Below, piece after piece: positions 43,646-55,642 of a DNA stretch of 64,000 nucleotides; positions within the stretch are counted from its first letter, which is position 1, and each line of letters begins with the position of its first letter. The notes under the pieces were generated by a model that was not told the origin of the DNA, made no database searches, and was given only the letters and a program-made list of their open reading frames with translations. Source of the DNA: Adiantum capillus-veneris (lineage: Eukaryota; Streptophyta; Polypodiopsida; Polypodiales; Pteridaceae); NCBI GenBank assembly GCA_014529385.2, contig CM043969.1, positions 32,838,446 to 32,902,445 of the forward strand. The letters run 5' to 3'. Made by a program: the position numbers and the translations under genes.

Positions 43646-44443
43646 TCATACTCCTTTTTTTCCTTTTTCTGTCAAGTCCTCTCCTAGCATGCTCCTTACA
43701 TTCACTTTGGTAGGCTCTACAATTGCTTTTGGACTATCCTTCTCCTCCTTGACCTTCACATCATGCATCGATGCTTCCTTTTCAACACTTATCCCAAAAA
43801 GATCAGGACATACTTGTATCAATCCTTCCTCTACACTTTCTTCTGATGTCGTAGACAACGCATCACTATCGTATGACATAGTTTATATCGAATATGTATC
43901 TTGCATCTCCAATAGGGGCTGTGTACGGCTCTCGTGTGTCTTGATGTTGTAGACAATGGTCCTTCCTTTCTCTTTTTCGGGGATGGTGATCAAGCCCGTG
44001 CCCCAATCTTGCTTAGCACCAAGGGTTATAAGCCATGGCCTCCCTAAAATGATCGGATAATCATTCTCACCCGCTTGTATCACGTAGAAATCAACCAAGC
44101 ACTCAATCCCCAAGACTTTTATCTTCACATCTTCAGCTACTCCAAGACACCTTGCCTTTTTGTGGTTGGCCATCCTCATACGGATCGAAGCATTCATTGA
44201 CATCTTAACGCCTGCTTCTTTCATGATAGCCTCGGTCATGACACACACCTGGGCACCACCATCCACATATGCTTGCACTTCTGTCTTCTTTCCGAGCATA
44301 GCTTCAACTATTGGCACCATATCCACTGGGTGACCAACCCTCAAAGATGACACCATGCTTTGATGCTTTTCCTTCTTGGAAGGAAGCCGCGCACTCACAC
44401 ATTTGGTCCACTGCCTCCTCAATTTAGCATTCAAAGCCACCAA
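43646..44443 (-). pseudogene. Gypsy-A protease region
   Basis: Aspartic protease of Gypsy-A. The active-site loop reads YVDGGAQVCVMTE (near 44275-44237), that is Asp-Gly-Gly where most retropepsins have Asp-Thr/Ser-Gly; Gypsy-C has the same wording. The C-terminal ILGRPWL motif is near 44049-44029. One stop (43883-43885) separates it from an acidic linker leading towards RT. Confidence 0.88.
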
Positions 44444-45694
44444 CTGACCAAAAGATCCTTTTGATTTCGTATGTCATCGACAATATCATAGTCTTCAACA
44501 CCTTGGCCAAGGAGGTAGTCCTTTGGACCAATTTTCCTTCTTCGCCGCCTCTTGTTACTTTCTAGTTTGTCTTCTACCTTAGCCTTTCCTTTCCTTGCTC
44601 TTGTTTCCCTCTCTTCTTCTGTCTCTTTCTCCCTATCATGCCTAGCTCTCTTATTGGCCAAAACATCCACATCTTGATGCTCAAGGGTAATGATGTTGAT
44701 AGCCCTACCTTCTCCATTTCCAGGCAACAGTTGTGGTGGTTGTTGTGGTGGCGGTGCTTCTAGTGCCCGCTCTTGATGATTTTCTTCTATTCTTCCTCCA
44801 CCACGTCCATATAAGGGGTATATCCCTCCTCTCTCTCTTGGTTGTTCAGGACAATCAGGGGCATAGTGACCCTCTTCATCACAATTGTAGCATCTTCCTT
44901 GTAGCCTTCGTTCCCTACCTCTCCCAGCTGGACACTCCTCTCTTTGGTTCCTATTCATTATGTTAATTCTTAATTCTTGCAACTGACCGGCCAGATCATG
45001 TAGAACCCGGGCTGTAACAGGATCTGGACCTTGAAACACTCTCTCCACTCTATCATCCGTTGTCACAGGGACCATTGGTTGCACCACAACTGGCTCAGTA
45101 TGTGTCAGGCCTTACTCCCACCTACTCTTGATCTTCTTGCTCTTGGCCTCGGCAATTTCCACGGCTATTTCAAATGTAGCAGGTTCATCTTGATCGACCT
45201 TCTCCCTTACTCTTGGATGGAGACAATCCATAAACTGATGAACTTTAAAGAAATCCCCTGGAGGTACTTGGGATGCCGCCTCTAATTGAACCCAAAGCCC
45301 TTTGAAGTGTTGATAAAAACTCTTTAAAGTTAGCATGAACATCTTGCTGCAAACCTCTCAATTTTTTTGACACTTCTGTTGCGGTTAGTTTCTTTCCAAA
45401 CCTGTCAAAAATTGCCAGCTTCACCTGCTTCCATGTTTACTTTTTTTCTTCCTCTAAACCTTCAAACCACTCCCGAGCTTCTCCTTTGAGCACAAGAGGA
45501 AATACATGAAGCTTTGCTTCATCATTCACAATGTGCATACCAATCGTATGCCATTCGAAGTCCGTAATCCAGTCCTTCACATCCTCCTTTCCTGTAAACA
45601 CTGGTCGACTATACGCCATCCCTTTGAAGTCTCTTCTCCCTTGCATGAGTAATTCAACTAAATTTGAAGTCTTGCACCTCAACCAAACCACCAC
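44431..45694 (-). pseudogene. Gypsy-A gag
   Basis: Capsid core with WITDFEWHTIGMHIVNDEAKL and LKGEAREWFEGLEEE (45600-45440), continued in another frame (45342-45112, FMLTLKSFYQ... to EIAVEIAEAK), and a nucleocapsid with the knuckle CYNCDEEGHYAPDC near 44850-44891 and basic patches. There are at least one frameshift and several stops. It starts only about 70 bp after the primer-binding site, so Gypsy-A has no room for extra 5' ORFs. Confidence 0.85.
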
Positions 45695-45764
45695 GTTTCT
45701 TCAATGAAGCTCGAACTTCACATTAAAACCACTTCACGTGGGTTCACAACCGGCAAATTTTCGT

Positions 45765-45782
45765 TCCCCAGCGGGATCGCCA
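45765..45782 (-). other. Primer-binding site of Gypsy-A
   Basis: Minus strand TGGCGATCCCGCTGGGGA, five bases from the LTR end (CCATCA at 45788). The tRNA is not identified. Confidence 0.75.
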
Positions 45783-45787
45783 AAGGA

Positions 45788-47010
45788 TGATGGAGCAAAA
45801 GATGTCGTGTGCACACTCACACACCCAGACAACTCAACACAACACAAGGAATTTACTTTAATTCCTCACCTCACTAACTACCACTCAGAAGCTCCCTAAA
45901 AACTCTACCCACAAGCTCAATTCAAACTCCAAACGCCTCGACCTACAAGCCCTTGCCAGCCCGCAGACACTACAAGGTGAGTCGAGGTGATCAACATTGG
46001 AAATCACGCTTGATGGTGACCAAAATATACAAGAAAAACCATGAAAAACCCAAACTCCAGACACAAAATTCCACTCTCAAACCATTGCAAAAGCTTCACC
46101 AAACTCCACTCTGTTGGACTCTTTGGAGTAGCGCCAACCCTAATGGCACCGATACAGGGTCACATAGTCTTGCAAAAATCCGCACCTTCTTCCCTCAATT
46201 CCTCGCACACACACATCCATGGAAACCTCAAAACTTCCATAGACTCTCCGAAGTGAAAAATTGAGGAGAGAAAGCTCTCATTCACTCCTCCACACACTCG
46301 AAAACAAGACGCGAACGCGACGGGACTGCACTAGACCACCTGTGGTTGAGACCCTGCTGCCTTCCCCACACAGAGAGGTGAAAGTACCAAAAATTGGCTT
46401 CCAAAATGCTCCTTCATCCCAAGCACTCATGGAAACGTCACTGATGTGGCAATTTGAAGCCATTTCACACCTTTTTTGACCTTTTTTGGCCCAGTTTTGG
46501 CCATTTTTGACCCCTGGCGGACATTTTTCGCTGGAAAAACCCCAAACAGACTCCAAAGTTCACCAAATTTTGTACGCTTGATCCTAGATACCCAAAGCAC
46601 ATTTCCACATAGCCACATTCTATTTTTGACCACTTCTAGGGCGGTGCACGCATCACCGCAGATCAGGCGCCGCAAATAGACAGTTATCGCATGTGTCAAA
46701 CTTCTCGAGCAGGATGAGAGTACCCACACTTTTCACTTGCATTATTTAAATTCTAGAAAGATCAAACACATTTTCTAGAACCAAAATAAGCCACCTAAAA
46801 CCATATCCAAGGCCCCGATACCCTATACGGGCATGTACATGTGTTCGACTGCTAGCGCGCGAACCTGACTATTCACAATGTGTACACGTTGCATCTTTTT
46901 TCGAACTTGAAATCACTTTTCAAAGATCTCAAATTCATGTATTTACATCTTTTTGTACATATGACCATGCATATAAACGCTACTTTGTACACGCCAAAAG
47001 CGGTCTATCA
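45788..47010 (-). repeat. 5' LTR of Gypsy-A
   Basis: About 1223 bp, from TGATAGACC at 47010 to CCATCA at 45788 on the minus strand. The start pairs with the 186-bp fragment at 24620-24805. No gene inside. Confidence 0.82.
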
Positions 47011-47039
47011 GCGTGTGTGTCTAATGCTATTGACCTAGG

Positions 47040-48077
47040 AGACAATTGCGAGATCATCAATGAATAATATGTCCCTAAGGATAACCAAAGCGAGAAAACA
47101 GCATCCCAAAACCAACACAAGTGGGAACGGGTGCTGCGGCACCACTCTCAGCCATAGAAGATATGCTAAAAAGGATGAACGACATGATGAACAATATGCA
47201 AAAAGCACCTATGAAAGGACCAGGACAAGGGATACCCCGACAGGGACAACCAATTAGGCCACAAAAAAAGTGTGCAATTGAGGGTAAATTGACCAACCAT
47301 GAGACCCAGGAGTGCTACTTCATACCAAAGTATGATGGGAATGTTCAGCATGTGCCTATGAGGCCACAAGGACAACCCATGTACAGATATCAGCCTAATA
47401 TGGCCCAAGCTCAAAGACCACCAATGGGTATGGAAAGACCTTAACCTATGTTGGGACAATAAACTCTGTATCCAGGGCATAATGCAGTGCCTGTAAAGTA
47501 CATGGACTCTAAAGGAGTCATAGATGAACAAGTATTAGTGCCTATTACACCCTATGCAGAGCCTAGTCCATCTATAGTAATGATAGAGGGAGATTGGTAT
47601 AATCCACAACCACCACCAATGGAAGAAACCATGACTTATGCTCCACCGGAGCTAGCACCGATGTATTATGTAGCTAATCAAGGTGTCATACCTCCCATGG
47701 GAAGACCCATGATGAAGCCTAGAATAGGAAACTGTCATATCTGTGGTGTTGATGACCATTGGAAGAAAAAATGTCCAGAGCCTGACAAAAACCTCAAACC
47801 AATTTAAGCCTATTGCATACAATGTTGCAAAAAGGGAGGACACTTTCCGGAAGATTGTCCTTAGAATCCTTTGAACAAGGGAAAAACTGTCGTAAACGTA
47901 GTCCAAGTGATGCCTAGTAGCTCTTTAGAGAGTGAACTGATTGTTCCAATCAAGGTAATAATTAGAGCCCAGGCAAAGAAAAAGAAACACAACTCCTCTG
48001 ATGATTCAGAGAACATGAAAGTTTCTTCTCAAAGAATCAAAAGGAGCAGAAGCAAAAGATATGAGATGAGAAAATAA
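47040..48077 (+). pseudogene. Gypsy-F gag with three zinc motifs
   Basis: One frame (codons starting 47121, 47124 and so on) with stops near 47442, 47463, 47805, 47862 and 48075. The nucleocapsid has a C-x4-8...NHETQEC motif near 47271, a standard CCHC knuckle CHICGVDDHWKKKC near 47733-47774 and a third CIQC...H...C near 47817-47861. Met/Pro/Gln-rich linkers separate them. The capsid part is missing on the left. Confidence 0.82.
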
Positions 48078-48128
48078 AAACAATGGGTTGAAATCGAAGA
48101 GAAAGCAAAATTACTAGCCCAAGACAAG

Positions 48129-49934
48129 TTGAAAGAAACTAACAGTGAATTCAAGGAAACAACCGTGAAATCTGGAGGATCCATTCTGGTAGATAAAAAT
48201 TTTGAGCCTATTAATGCTGCCTTGGAAGCCTACCAAGTAGGACTTAAAGCAGGCCAAAACATGGAAAACAAGTGGAAAAACTATCCATCTCGAGACATGG
48301 AAGCAGTGAAGCAGGAAGCTTGTCAAAATTTGGTAAGAATCACGAAAGAAATGTTGAATAAAGAAAAACCCAAGCTTGAAAGTATTGCAAAACCTGAAGA
48401 GCTTACGGTAGAAGAAACGAAAGCAAAATCCGATGTGGTGGCAGAACCCCACCTTGAAACAAATGAATCAGAGCTTATAGTTCCGGACAACGAAGATGCC
48501 TTTGACGGAATTCCATTCGTAGAGGAAGATTGGCCAGGACACTTATGGGAAAAAGTGAGAGAGATCAATGATGGGAGCCTAACTTTAACGTCAGCTCCTA
48601 TAGAGGAAGTCTGGTTGGATAACCTACCTTCTAATATGAACATGAATTTACAATCCTTGTACGGGGATTGTGGATCGGAAGCTTCAAGAATGTCTAAACC
48701 ATTGACATTAAAAACATTACCTTCTTACTTGGGAGATAACGAAGATGAATCCATCGTTTGCAGGACCATGCAAGTAAAAAGAGATAAACAGACCCTAGAA
48801 GTAGATAGCATTTATTCAATCATGTCTACACCCATCCAATGCACTCTTACTTTGGGAGAATTGTTGAAACTCAGACAATACTTATGGAATGATCTACAGA
48901 AAACCCTGGAGAAGGTGGGAATAATGGGGTTAATCTCTAACAATATGGGAAAAATAAAAAATGAAATGGAAAACAAAGAGATTCGATCAGTTCCTATGAA
49001 CAAGCTCGGAGAATATTATGAAGGGGATGAAGGGAACACAACCCTCCGAGTGAAATATAATGACATTGAAACCATGGCAATACTGGATAGTGGAGTTGGC
49101 ATAGCCATAGCCACTAAAGCAGTATGGGAATATTGGGGACAGCCAGCCATTAGACAAACTCGAATGAAATTGCAGTTGGCTGACGGACACATTGAGAGAC
49201 CACTAGGGCTGCTTGAAAAAGTAATAGTCAATTCTTGTGGAATTGAATATCAACACACTTTTGCCATAGTAGACTTTGGGAAAAAACTCGACTATGAAAT
49301 AATATTGGGAAGGCCTTTCATGTGACAGGTACAACTTATCCAAGATTGGGGAAACAACTATCTGTACTTGAAGTAGGTGGGATCTATAACAAGAGTCAAT
49401 CTAAAAGATCACACTTATAGAGATGTTTTGAAAAAACCCATCCAAGAGTTTGATTCAGTCTCTTCGACTGAAAATAAACTCCCATCCTGGTTAAACAAAG
49501 ACACTCCTATTTGGATGTACGGAGCTTCAGAAAATGAAAGCTTAAGACGAGAAGAATGTATCCTAGAAAGGGACTGCACCGATGAATCCTATGTACCTGG
49601 ACCCTTTTCAGAGCATTTATTTGAGCCATTTGAGAGGACTCAAATTTTAGCGACAATGGATGTATGTGTGAATACGTCCATGCCTACTCAATTTTTCCAT
49701 GAGGATGGCTATGACATAATTCCCATTTAAATGATGTCAATACTCAACATTGAAAACGAAGATGAGGAACCCAAGGACGTAATGAAATCTCAACAAGTCT
49801 TTTCAGACCTTTATTACGATGCAATTGATGAGTTAGATGAACACTCAGCTACCTCAGAAGATTCGGGGTCAGAAAAAGAGCATACAAGAGCTAAGTTACT
49901 CTTAAAGGAAGGGGAGGAAATTAAATTTTTTTGA
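48129..49934 (+). pseudogene. Gypsy-F linker and aspartic protease
   Basis: Same frame as gag. A 290-codon acidic linker, then a retropepsin: AILDSGVGIAI near 49079-49111 and a later ILGRPFM near 49303-49323. An acidic spacer continues to 49934 with stops at 49323-49325, 49374 and 49728-49730. Here the triad is the usual DSG. Confidence 0.85.
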
Positions 49935-50010
49935 CTTTCCAAACCAGAAATCAAGAAGAAAAAAATGGTATAGACGAAAGAGAGATACCAGAATTGTGAA
50001 AACATGACCT

Positions 50011-51480
50011 ATGCCATTAGTCTCCAGTAAAACACAATTCTTGATGAAGATAGATGCTAATGATTGTGTCAAGGAAAAAATAACTAGCAGATATCCTTCA
50101 AACCAAAACTCAGAAATGTCTCAGACATCGAGAAAAACAAGGAAGGGTACTCAAGAAAAATCTCAAGATAAGAAACCACTCATGACCAGAGTCGAGCGAA
50201 AAAAGAAATATCAAGAGTTGGAAAAATCTCTAGATATATACACAACTGAAATGGAAACCATGAAAGAGGATGGTAAGGATGTAATGCATGTTCCATCCCA
50301 TTACAAAAATTATACTCTCAAAGATCGAAAAATTATAATTGAACAACCTGTTAGAGAACTACGAAAACAAGGCGAATCTTATGAAGGGCCTGAAAATGCT
50401 AAAAGGGTATACTTGGCTGAACCAGGAAAAGAGCCTAGACATGCTTACATTGTGAATGACCTAACAGAAGAAGAAGAAAAGATTTTGCTGATCTTGTTAA
50501 AGGAATACCGAGATATCTTTGCTTGGTCTGACAAGGATCTCAAGGGTGTTGATCCAGAAATCTATCAACATACTATACCCATGAGAGATGATGCGAAACT
50601 AAGTAGACAGATCGAGACCATACACTTATAACAAAACATTTACCAGGAAGATCAAAGAAGAGATTGAAAAACTAAAGGAAGCTGAATTCATTTAGGAAAT
50701 TGAACACACAGATTGGGTGTCTCCAATTGTGGTAGTACCTAAGAAGAATGGGAAATTATGAGTGTGTGTTAATCTCAAAAAGGTGAATGCAGCTACCATT
50801 AGAGACAACTTTTCTCTTTGGATAACTGAGCATGTTTTAGAATGAGTTGCAGGAAAAGAAGCTTACAGCTTCTTGGACGGAATTTTGGGATACAATCAAT
50901 ATTTGGTTGACCCAAAAGATCAGCATAAAATTGCTTTTGCAATAGAATGGGGTATATTTTCTTATCGGGTTATGCCGTTTGGGTTAACTAATGCTTCAGC
51001 CACGTTTCCGAGGTTGATGAGCCATGCTTTCAAAGAGTATCTATCGAAATTCTTAGAAGTATATATGGATGATCTATGCATATATTCGTCAATCCGAGCT
51101 GATTCAAGAAATGTAGACTTTATAGAATTTGCTTAAATCCTAAAAAGTGCACATTCATGGGAAGACAAGGAAAAATTCTTGGACATATAATGTCTAAAAA
51201 TTGCATAGCTATTGATATTGAGAAGATTCATGTCATTGCTGATTTTCCTAGACCAACAACAGTCAAGGGGGTACAAGCCTTCATGAGACATTGTGGATAT
51301 TACCGACGGTTCATCTACATGTACGTTATAATTGCAAAACCCATGTATAGCTTGATGTACGGTTCATCTACATGTACGTTATAATTGCAAAACCCATGTA
51401 TAGCTTGATTACTCACTTTGAATGGATTGAGACATGTGAATAATCATTCATAAATCTTAAGCAAGCTCTCACTAAGACCC
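50011..51480 (+). pseudogene. Gypsy-F reverse transcriptase (partial)
   Basis: RT lead-in to about 50620, then VSPIVVVPKKNG near 50720, the MPFGLTNASATF block near 50970 and the active site VYMDDLCIYS near 51057-51086. The RT/RNase H connection follows (GRQGKILGH, FPRPTTVKGVQAFM). Frames change near 50010, 50630 and 51136. A 53-bp tandem duplication (51307-51410) shifts the frame once more. RNase H and integrase are absent. Confidence 0.9.
51307..51410 (+). repeat. 53-bp tandem duplication in Gypsy-F RT
   Basis: The block starting cggttcatctacatgtacg at 51307 recurs at 51360, nearly perfectly. 53 is not a multiple of three, so the reading frame is lost. Confidence 0.92.
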
Positions 51481-51489
51481 AGCAGCTGT

Positions 51490-51870
51490 GTTATGAGGAT
51501 TCTCCGCCCAATCCCCCATTTATATAGCCCTTGGCCACTGTAACAGAATCCCCCTATCCGCCTTTAGCAGCCGGCCGGCCCTTGGCCCTCTGGCCCGAGT
51601 CCTACTCGCCTGGGTTTTCCCTTGGCCTGACATTACTCCCCCCTTGGAGAAGAGTTTTTGTCCTCGAAAACACAAGTGGTGGTATCTTCGTAAGAACACT
51701 GATGTTTTCCATCGTGGCATCCCTCATGGATCCAATGGTTTGTTGGATCAGAACCCGTGGATCAGAACCCGGTTCAGTAGGATGTTCAATGAAATCAAGA
51801 ATAACATTTGGATTTTCTACATTGTTGTTCCTGTGCAACCCTCTTGGTTAACCGACCCATAATCAAAAGA
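51490..51870 (-). mobile_element. Gypsy-G scrap: chromovirus-like 3' end and LTR start
   Basis: On the minus strand, 51838-51630 reads like the very C-terminus of a chromovirus polyprotein (PRVLIQQTIG, RDATMENISVL, then LLQGGSNVR). A polypurine tract (GGGGGGAGT) and an LTR-like start TGTCAGG follow near 51625-51640, and a TATA-like TATATAAATGG lies near 51520. It is truncated near 51490, where Gypsy-F also ends. Confidence 0.6.
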
Positions 51871-52751
51871 GCGTGAAGACTCCATTTAGAACTCACTTGA
51901 TAATGTTAAATGAGTTATCACAACTAAGAGGTGTCTAAATGCATACCCAGGTTTCAGACTTTCTGAAGGTACTGGAATGTGCCATACAACCTCGGCTCAT
52001 CTTTCCATGAAAGTACTATGCTGACATAATCATCAGTAGCAACCAAGTCCTTGACTTGCTGTTGTTTCTTGCCAGCAGTAGCCAACCTCATCAACCTCAT
52101 CAAAACTGATGATTAAGGTTGATAACTTGAGAATAACAGACAGAGACTAAAACTAGCCGTAACATGCCTTTCATCATATGAAGCAAACTCCAAACCAGAA
52201 AGGTAACCGTTCCAGTTGTTTCCCTTCTTGCTAACGTATGCACTTAGCATATCCTTTAGCGTGGTTTACTAACGTATGCACTTTGCATATCCTTTACCAC
52301 TAAATAGAATGCTTGTAAGTTGCCCATCCTACGCGGGATGAATAACAGCAGTAAGGGTGAGGTACTTCCCCCAACCACTTACAGACAGTCTTCCACGACT
52401 GACGATAAACCATGACTCAAACATTGAGTAGCCAGCCATATACTCGATATGGAATGGAGACAACCAACTAGGTTGAAAGCAGATTGGAGTTTCAAGCATC
52501 CAATCACAAACACCCATACTTAGCCATCACCTTGTATGGAAGGGTGTAAACTCATACTAAATCTGCAAGAGAAATTGAACTGACAGTGCAAAAAATTGCA
52601 GAAACAATAAATTCCATGAATTTGTATGCCGCTCCGAATAAATTTGTGTTAAACACTAGGGCCCATAACACCTAGTGTGCATGCATTTAACACAAACATA
52701 TCCAAACCGCAATTCCATGACGAGACTTTCCACTATACTTACGTGAAAATC
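51871..52751 (+). other. Unassigned DNA
   Basis: No gene or known element recognised. It includes two copies of ctaacgtatgcactt...gcatatcctttA (52231 and 52269, period 38) and a 62-codon minus ORF (52517-52329) without recognised similarity. Confidence 0.5.
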
Positions 52752-52929
52752 TTGCAGCAAAAGTTGGACCATAATAGAATGTGACAACCCGGTCACACCT
52801 AGGAACCAACCATGAGACCTTCTCATAAACGTAGCATACTTTGCAGCAAAAGTTGGACCATAATAGAATGTGAAAACCCGGTCACACCTAGGTACCAACC
52901 ATGAGACATTCTCATGAACGTAGGAGACT
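52752..52929 (+). repeat. 89-bp tandem duplication at the Gypsy-C insertion site
   Basis: ttgcagcaaaagttggacca recurs at 52752 and 52841 with about seven differences across the unit. A third start (actttgc) lies directly before Gypsy-C at 52937, so the array may continue on the other side of the element, outside the window. Confidence 0.88.
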
Positions 52930-52936
52930 TTGCTAT

Positions 52937-53213
52937 TGAGGCGGTCCGGGGCGGGCAACAAGAAGAGTGGCCTCTAGACACCCTTCAAGGCTCCCGTGCT
53001 ACTCAATGGGGCTGGGGCACAACACAACACAAACCAAAACAACAAACCCACTACCAAATCCCAACTACACAAGGGGCACCACCTAGTTTAAGAGCGAACT
53101 AGGACGCAAAAGAGGAGAATCGTTAGAGCAACCCACAAACAAGCAAGGAATTACACTAACCCTAACACCAATGGAATACTCTCACACACTAAAACACGAG
53201 AGAGAGAGACAGA

Positions 53214-53247
<34 letters not shown>

Positions 53248-55614
53248 TAGTGCTCGGGCTGCTTTGAAACGTATCGGCGATGATCAAGCAAACACAACTA
53301 TATATTTAAGAAAGAGAGAGAAAGGGGGAGGGGGTGCTTGTTGCATTAATACCTTCTTACAAATCTGTCATGACAAATCAAAGTGAGATTAGTACTTGTT
53401 CAACATAGCTTGCGTAAATTTCACCACAACACATCACTAGAAAAGCCACCCCAATCACTGTCTTAAGGCCAGGGGAGTCCTCTCCACCCTATCGCCCTCT
53501 TACAGTATGTGGGATTTATGGCTAGATTGATGACAACACCAGAGACAAGCTATCAAGAACTTTAAAAAAAACCAAGACACTTACGCATCATTGTTGTCCA
53601 TTACTTCACGTTGGAAGGGAGACAAAATATCCAAGATTAGTCCAAATCCACCCTCCTTGATTCAGCGAATGTTGGGCTTACACTAGTAGGAGAAATGATA
53701 GATTTCCTACTCTCAATTGAATGATCACTCTCTCTCTTACAATGGCATAGATTTCCCTTGCTAATCCCCTATTACAACACATGCACATGCATAAGACAAT
53801 GAGCTTCCACTCAAGAGCTCCTTCTAGAGAGGTTGAGCTTGGCTTCTCAAGCTATAGCATAGTGCTCTTGCTTATGGCTTCCCCCTTTTATGCTAGCTAC
53901 ACCCTCCTTTTATAGCAATTTTGAAGGCTAGGGTTACTCCTCTAACCATGGTTGGGTTAGATTTTCAGCAATTTATCTAATTTCTTTTGCTTGGAATTAT
54001 CAAGAAGTTGGTGGGGAAAGAGAGAGGAGAGAAATGGAGGTGATAGGACTTTTCATAGTGGGTTAGTGTTAGTAGAGTTAGTATTAATTTACAAATGGAA
54101 TTGAATATTTACAATGGGAGTATCCATGTAGGATACAAATAAGGAAGAAAAACTCTTAAGAGGTAAGAAAAGGTGGATTTCTTACAAGGTTGATGCTCCA
54201 AGTGTCTTGAGTAGGGTCAATTTTGACGCTTGTTGACGGTCCACTAGCTTTGACGGTACATTTTTTCTCCACTCTTGACCTTCCTTGAGAGACAAGGTAA
54301 TTGAAGCTGAGTAGTCAACCACCATGATGCTGTCTTTTAAGAGAAGAGGCTGAATTTTGTGGTTTTTTGATAGATATGGGTAATTTGGAGGAGGAAAAAT
54401 GAGACTAGGTGGTCAATTTTGGAATGGAATTGTGTGTGGGAGGTATGAGTTCACCATGGTTTCTCTTATTCTTCAAGGTTGAGGAGAAGGTGAGTAGTGT
54501 GCAGAGAGGAGTGGTGAGAGAGATGGGGATGATGAGTGGAGAAGTGTGTGTGAAAGAGGAAAATGATAAAGTGGAAGAGAGAGTGTGGCTGCATAGCATG
54601 GGAAAACTGGGGTCCACTAAAAAAATCATAGCTCACAGCTGGTAGCTCCAAAAATCATGAAAAAATTTGGGGTGATTATTCAGAGCGTGGGCTACATTTT
54701 CTCTTTTGACCACCGCTCCAAATTCGGAGTGGAGATAGGTGCCAAAATTCTCACCAAAAAGCCTATTTTTTAGGCCTGCAAAAGTCTTTTAGTGGTCCCC
54801 TCCTTTGTTGAATTTGTACAATGCATCCAAGAGTGAGCCCCTCCTTTGTCATATTATAATACAAAGCATTCAAGTTGCCCTTGACCCATGCATGGAGGAG
54901 GATTATTGGTGAAATAAGAAATATATACATGGTGGGACTAGTGTATGGACTATTCATGGACTTTAGCTCAATGAGCACATGGTGTTAGAATAATGAGTAA
55001 AAATAATAATAAAAATATGGAGGAGTTATGGATATGGAAAGATATTGGAATCATATGATATGGTCCCTCCTTGAATTATTTTGGGTGAAAGAGGAAAATG
55101 TATGCAAGTAAATAATATAATAAAAGTAACCAATGAGTAGAAATCAATTTTTTGTTTTCACGAGGGTGAGGGTGAAAATGTGGGAGTGATTTGTATAAAG
55201 GAAAAATATGAGGTTAGCGTATGTACATATTGGCAAAAAAATAAAATTATGGTGTAAGAGGATGAAAGAAGGTGTACATAGGTTTAATAAAACACACACC
55301 TAAGTAGAAATATTTAAATAAAATACCAAAATAATTATAAAAAATCCCTATATTTAGGCCATATATACAATGAAATATTTACACACAAAGAGGCCATAAT
55401 ATACTTTTATTTTTTTATTTTTTTTATTTTTTTTGGCTCACCTAGCCCAGTGACTAGCTAGCTGAGGGTTTTTAAGAAGATATGGGAAAAGTCCCGTGAC
55501 TCACGCACGCCTATGTATAGTGAAATGGTAGGGATAGCCACAATGTTTGGGTGATTTTGGTAGGGTGAGATAACTCACTGTGGCAATTACAAAGAGCCGA
55601 AAAAACGGCTATCA
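52937..55614 (-). repeat. 3' LTR of Gypsy-C
   Basis: 2678 bp, TGATAGCCG at 55614 to CGCCTCA at 52937 on the minus strand. TATA-like TATAAAAGG at 53906-53914 and a (GA)n tract at about 53192-53250. Short ORFs (for example near 54409-54645) recur in the solo LTR but look like open stretches of LTR, not genes. Confidence 0.95.
53906..53914 (-). promoter_or_regulatory. TATA-like box of the Gypsy-C LTR
   Basis: Minus strand TATAAAAGG, also present in the 5' LTR at 63566-63574 and, as TATAAAAA, in the solo LTR at 12098-12105. Position about 1.7 kb into the LTR fits a long U3. Confidence 0.6.
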
Positions 55615-55618
55615 TTAG

Positions 55619-55630
55619 CCCTCCCCGTGG
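55619..55630 (-). other. Polypurine tract of Gypsy-C
   Basis: Minus strand CCACGGGGAGGG lies between the gag-pol stop (55643-55645) and the LTR. Confidence 0.8.
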
Positions 55631-55642
55631 ATGATGGTATAT

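Larger units (their letters stand above)
24620..47010 (-). mobile_element. Gypsy-A: dual-RNase-H gypsy element split by two DNA transposons
   Basis: A Ty3/gypsy element on the minus strand, dispersed over 22.4 kb. 5' LTR 45788-47010, primer-binding site 45765-45782, gag and protease 45694-43646, start of RT 34512-34270, rest of RT to integrase 27702-24820, partial 3' LTR 24805-24620. Without the CACTA and hAT insertions it is about 6.7 kb. Each insertion is bracketed by a target duplication, and on removing one copy the two coding edges meet in the same frame. The outer part of the 3' LTR is missing at the Copia-2 junction. It lacks the four extra ORFs of Gypsy-C. Confidence 0.92.
47011..51480 (+). 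mobile_element. Gypsy-F remnant (gag to RT)
   Basis: A + strand Ty3/gypsy remnant. Its left part is cut by the Gypsy-A insertion inside gag, and it stops after the RT connection region. It is a different lineage from A and C: three zinc motifs in gag and an RT lead-in reading DKDLKGVDPEIYQHTIPM. The LTR-like end and primer-binding site at 18644-18664, also on the + strand, could be its 5' end, but no shared sequence proves that. Confidence 0.85.

Noticed and set aside
52329-52517. 62-codon Trp-rich minus ORF
   Set aside because: Short, isolated and without recognised similarity; not enough to call a gene.
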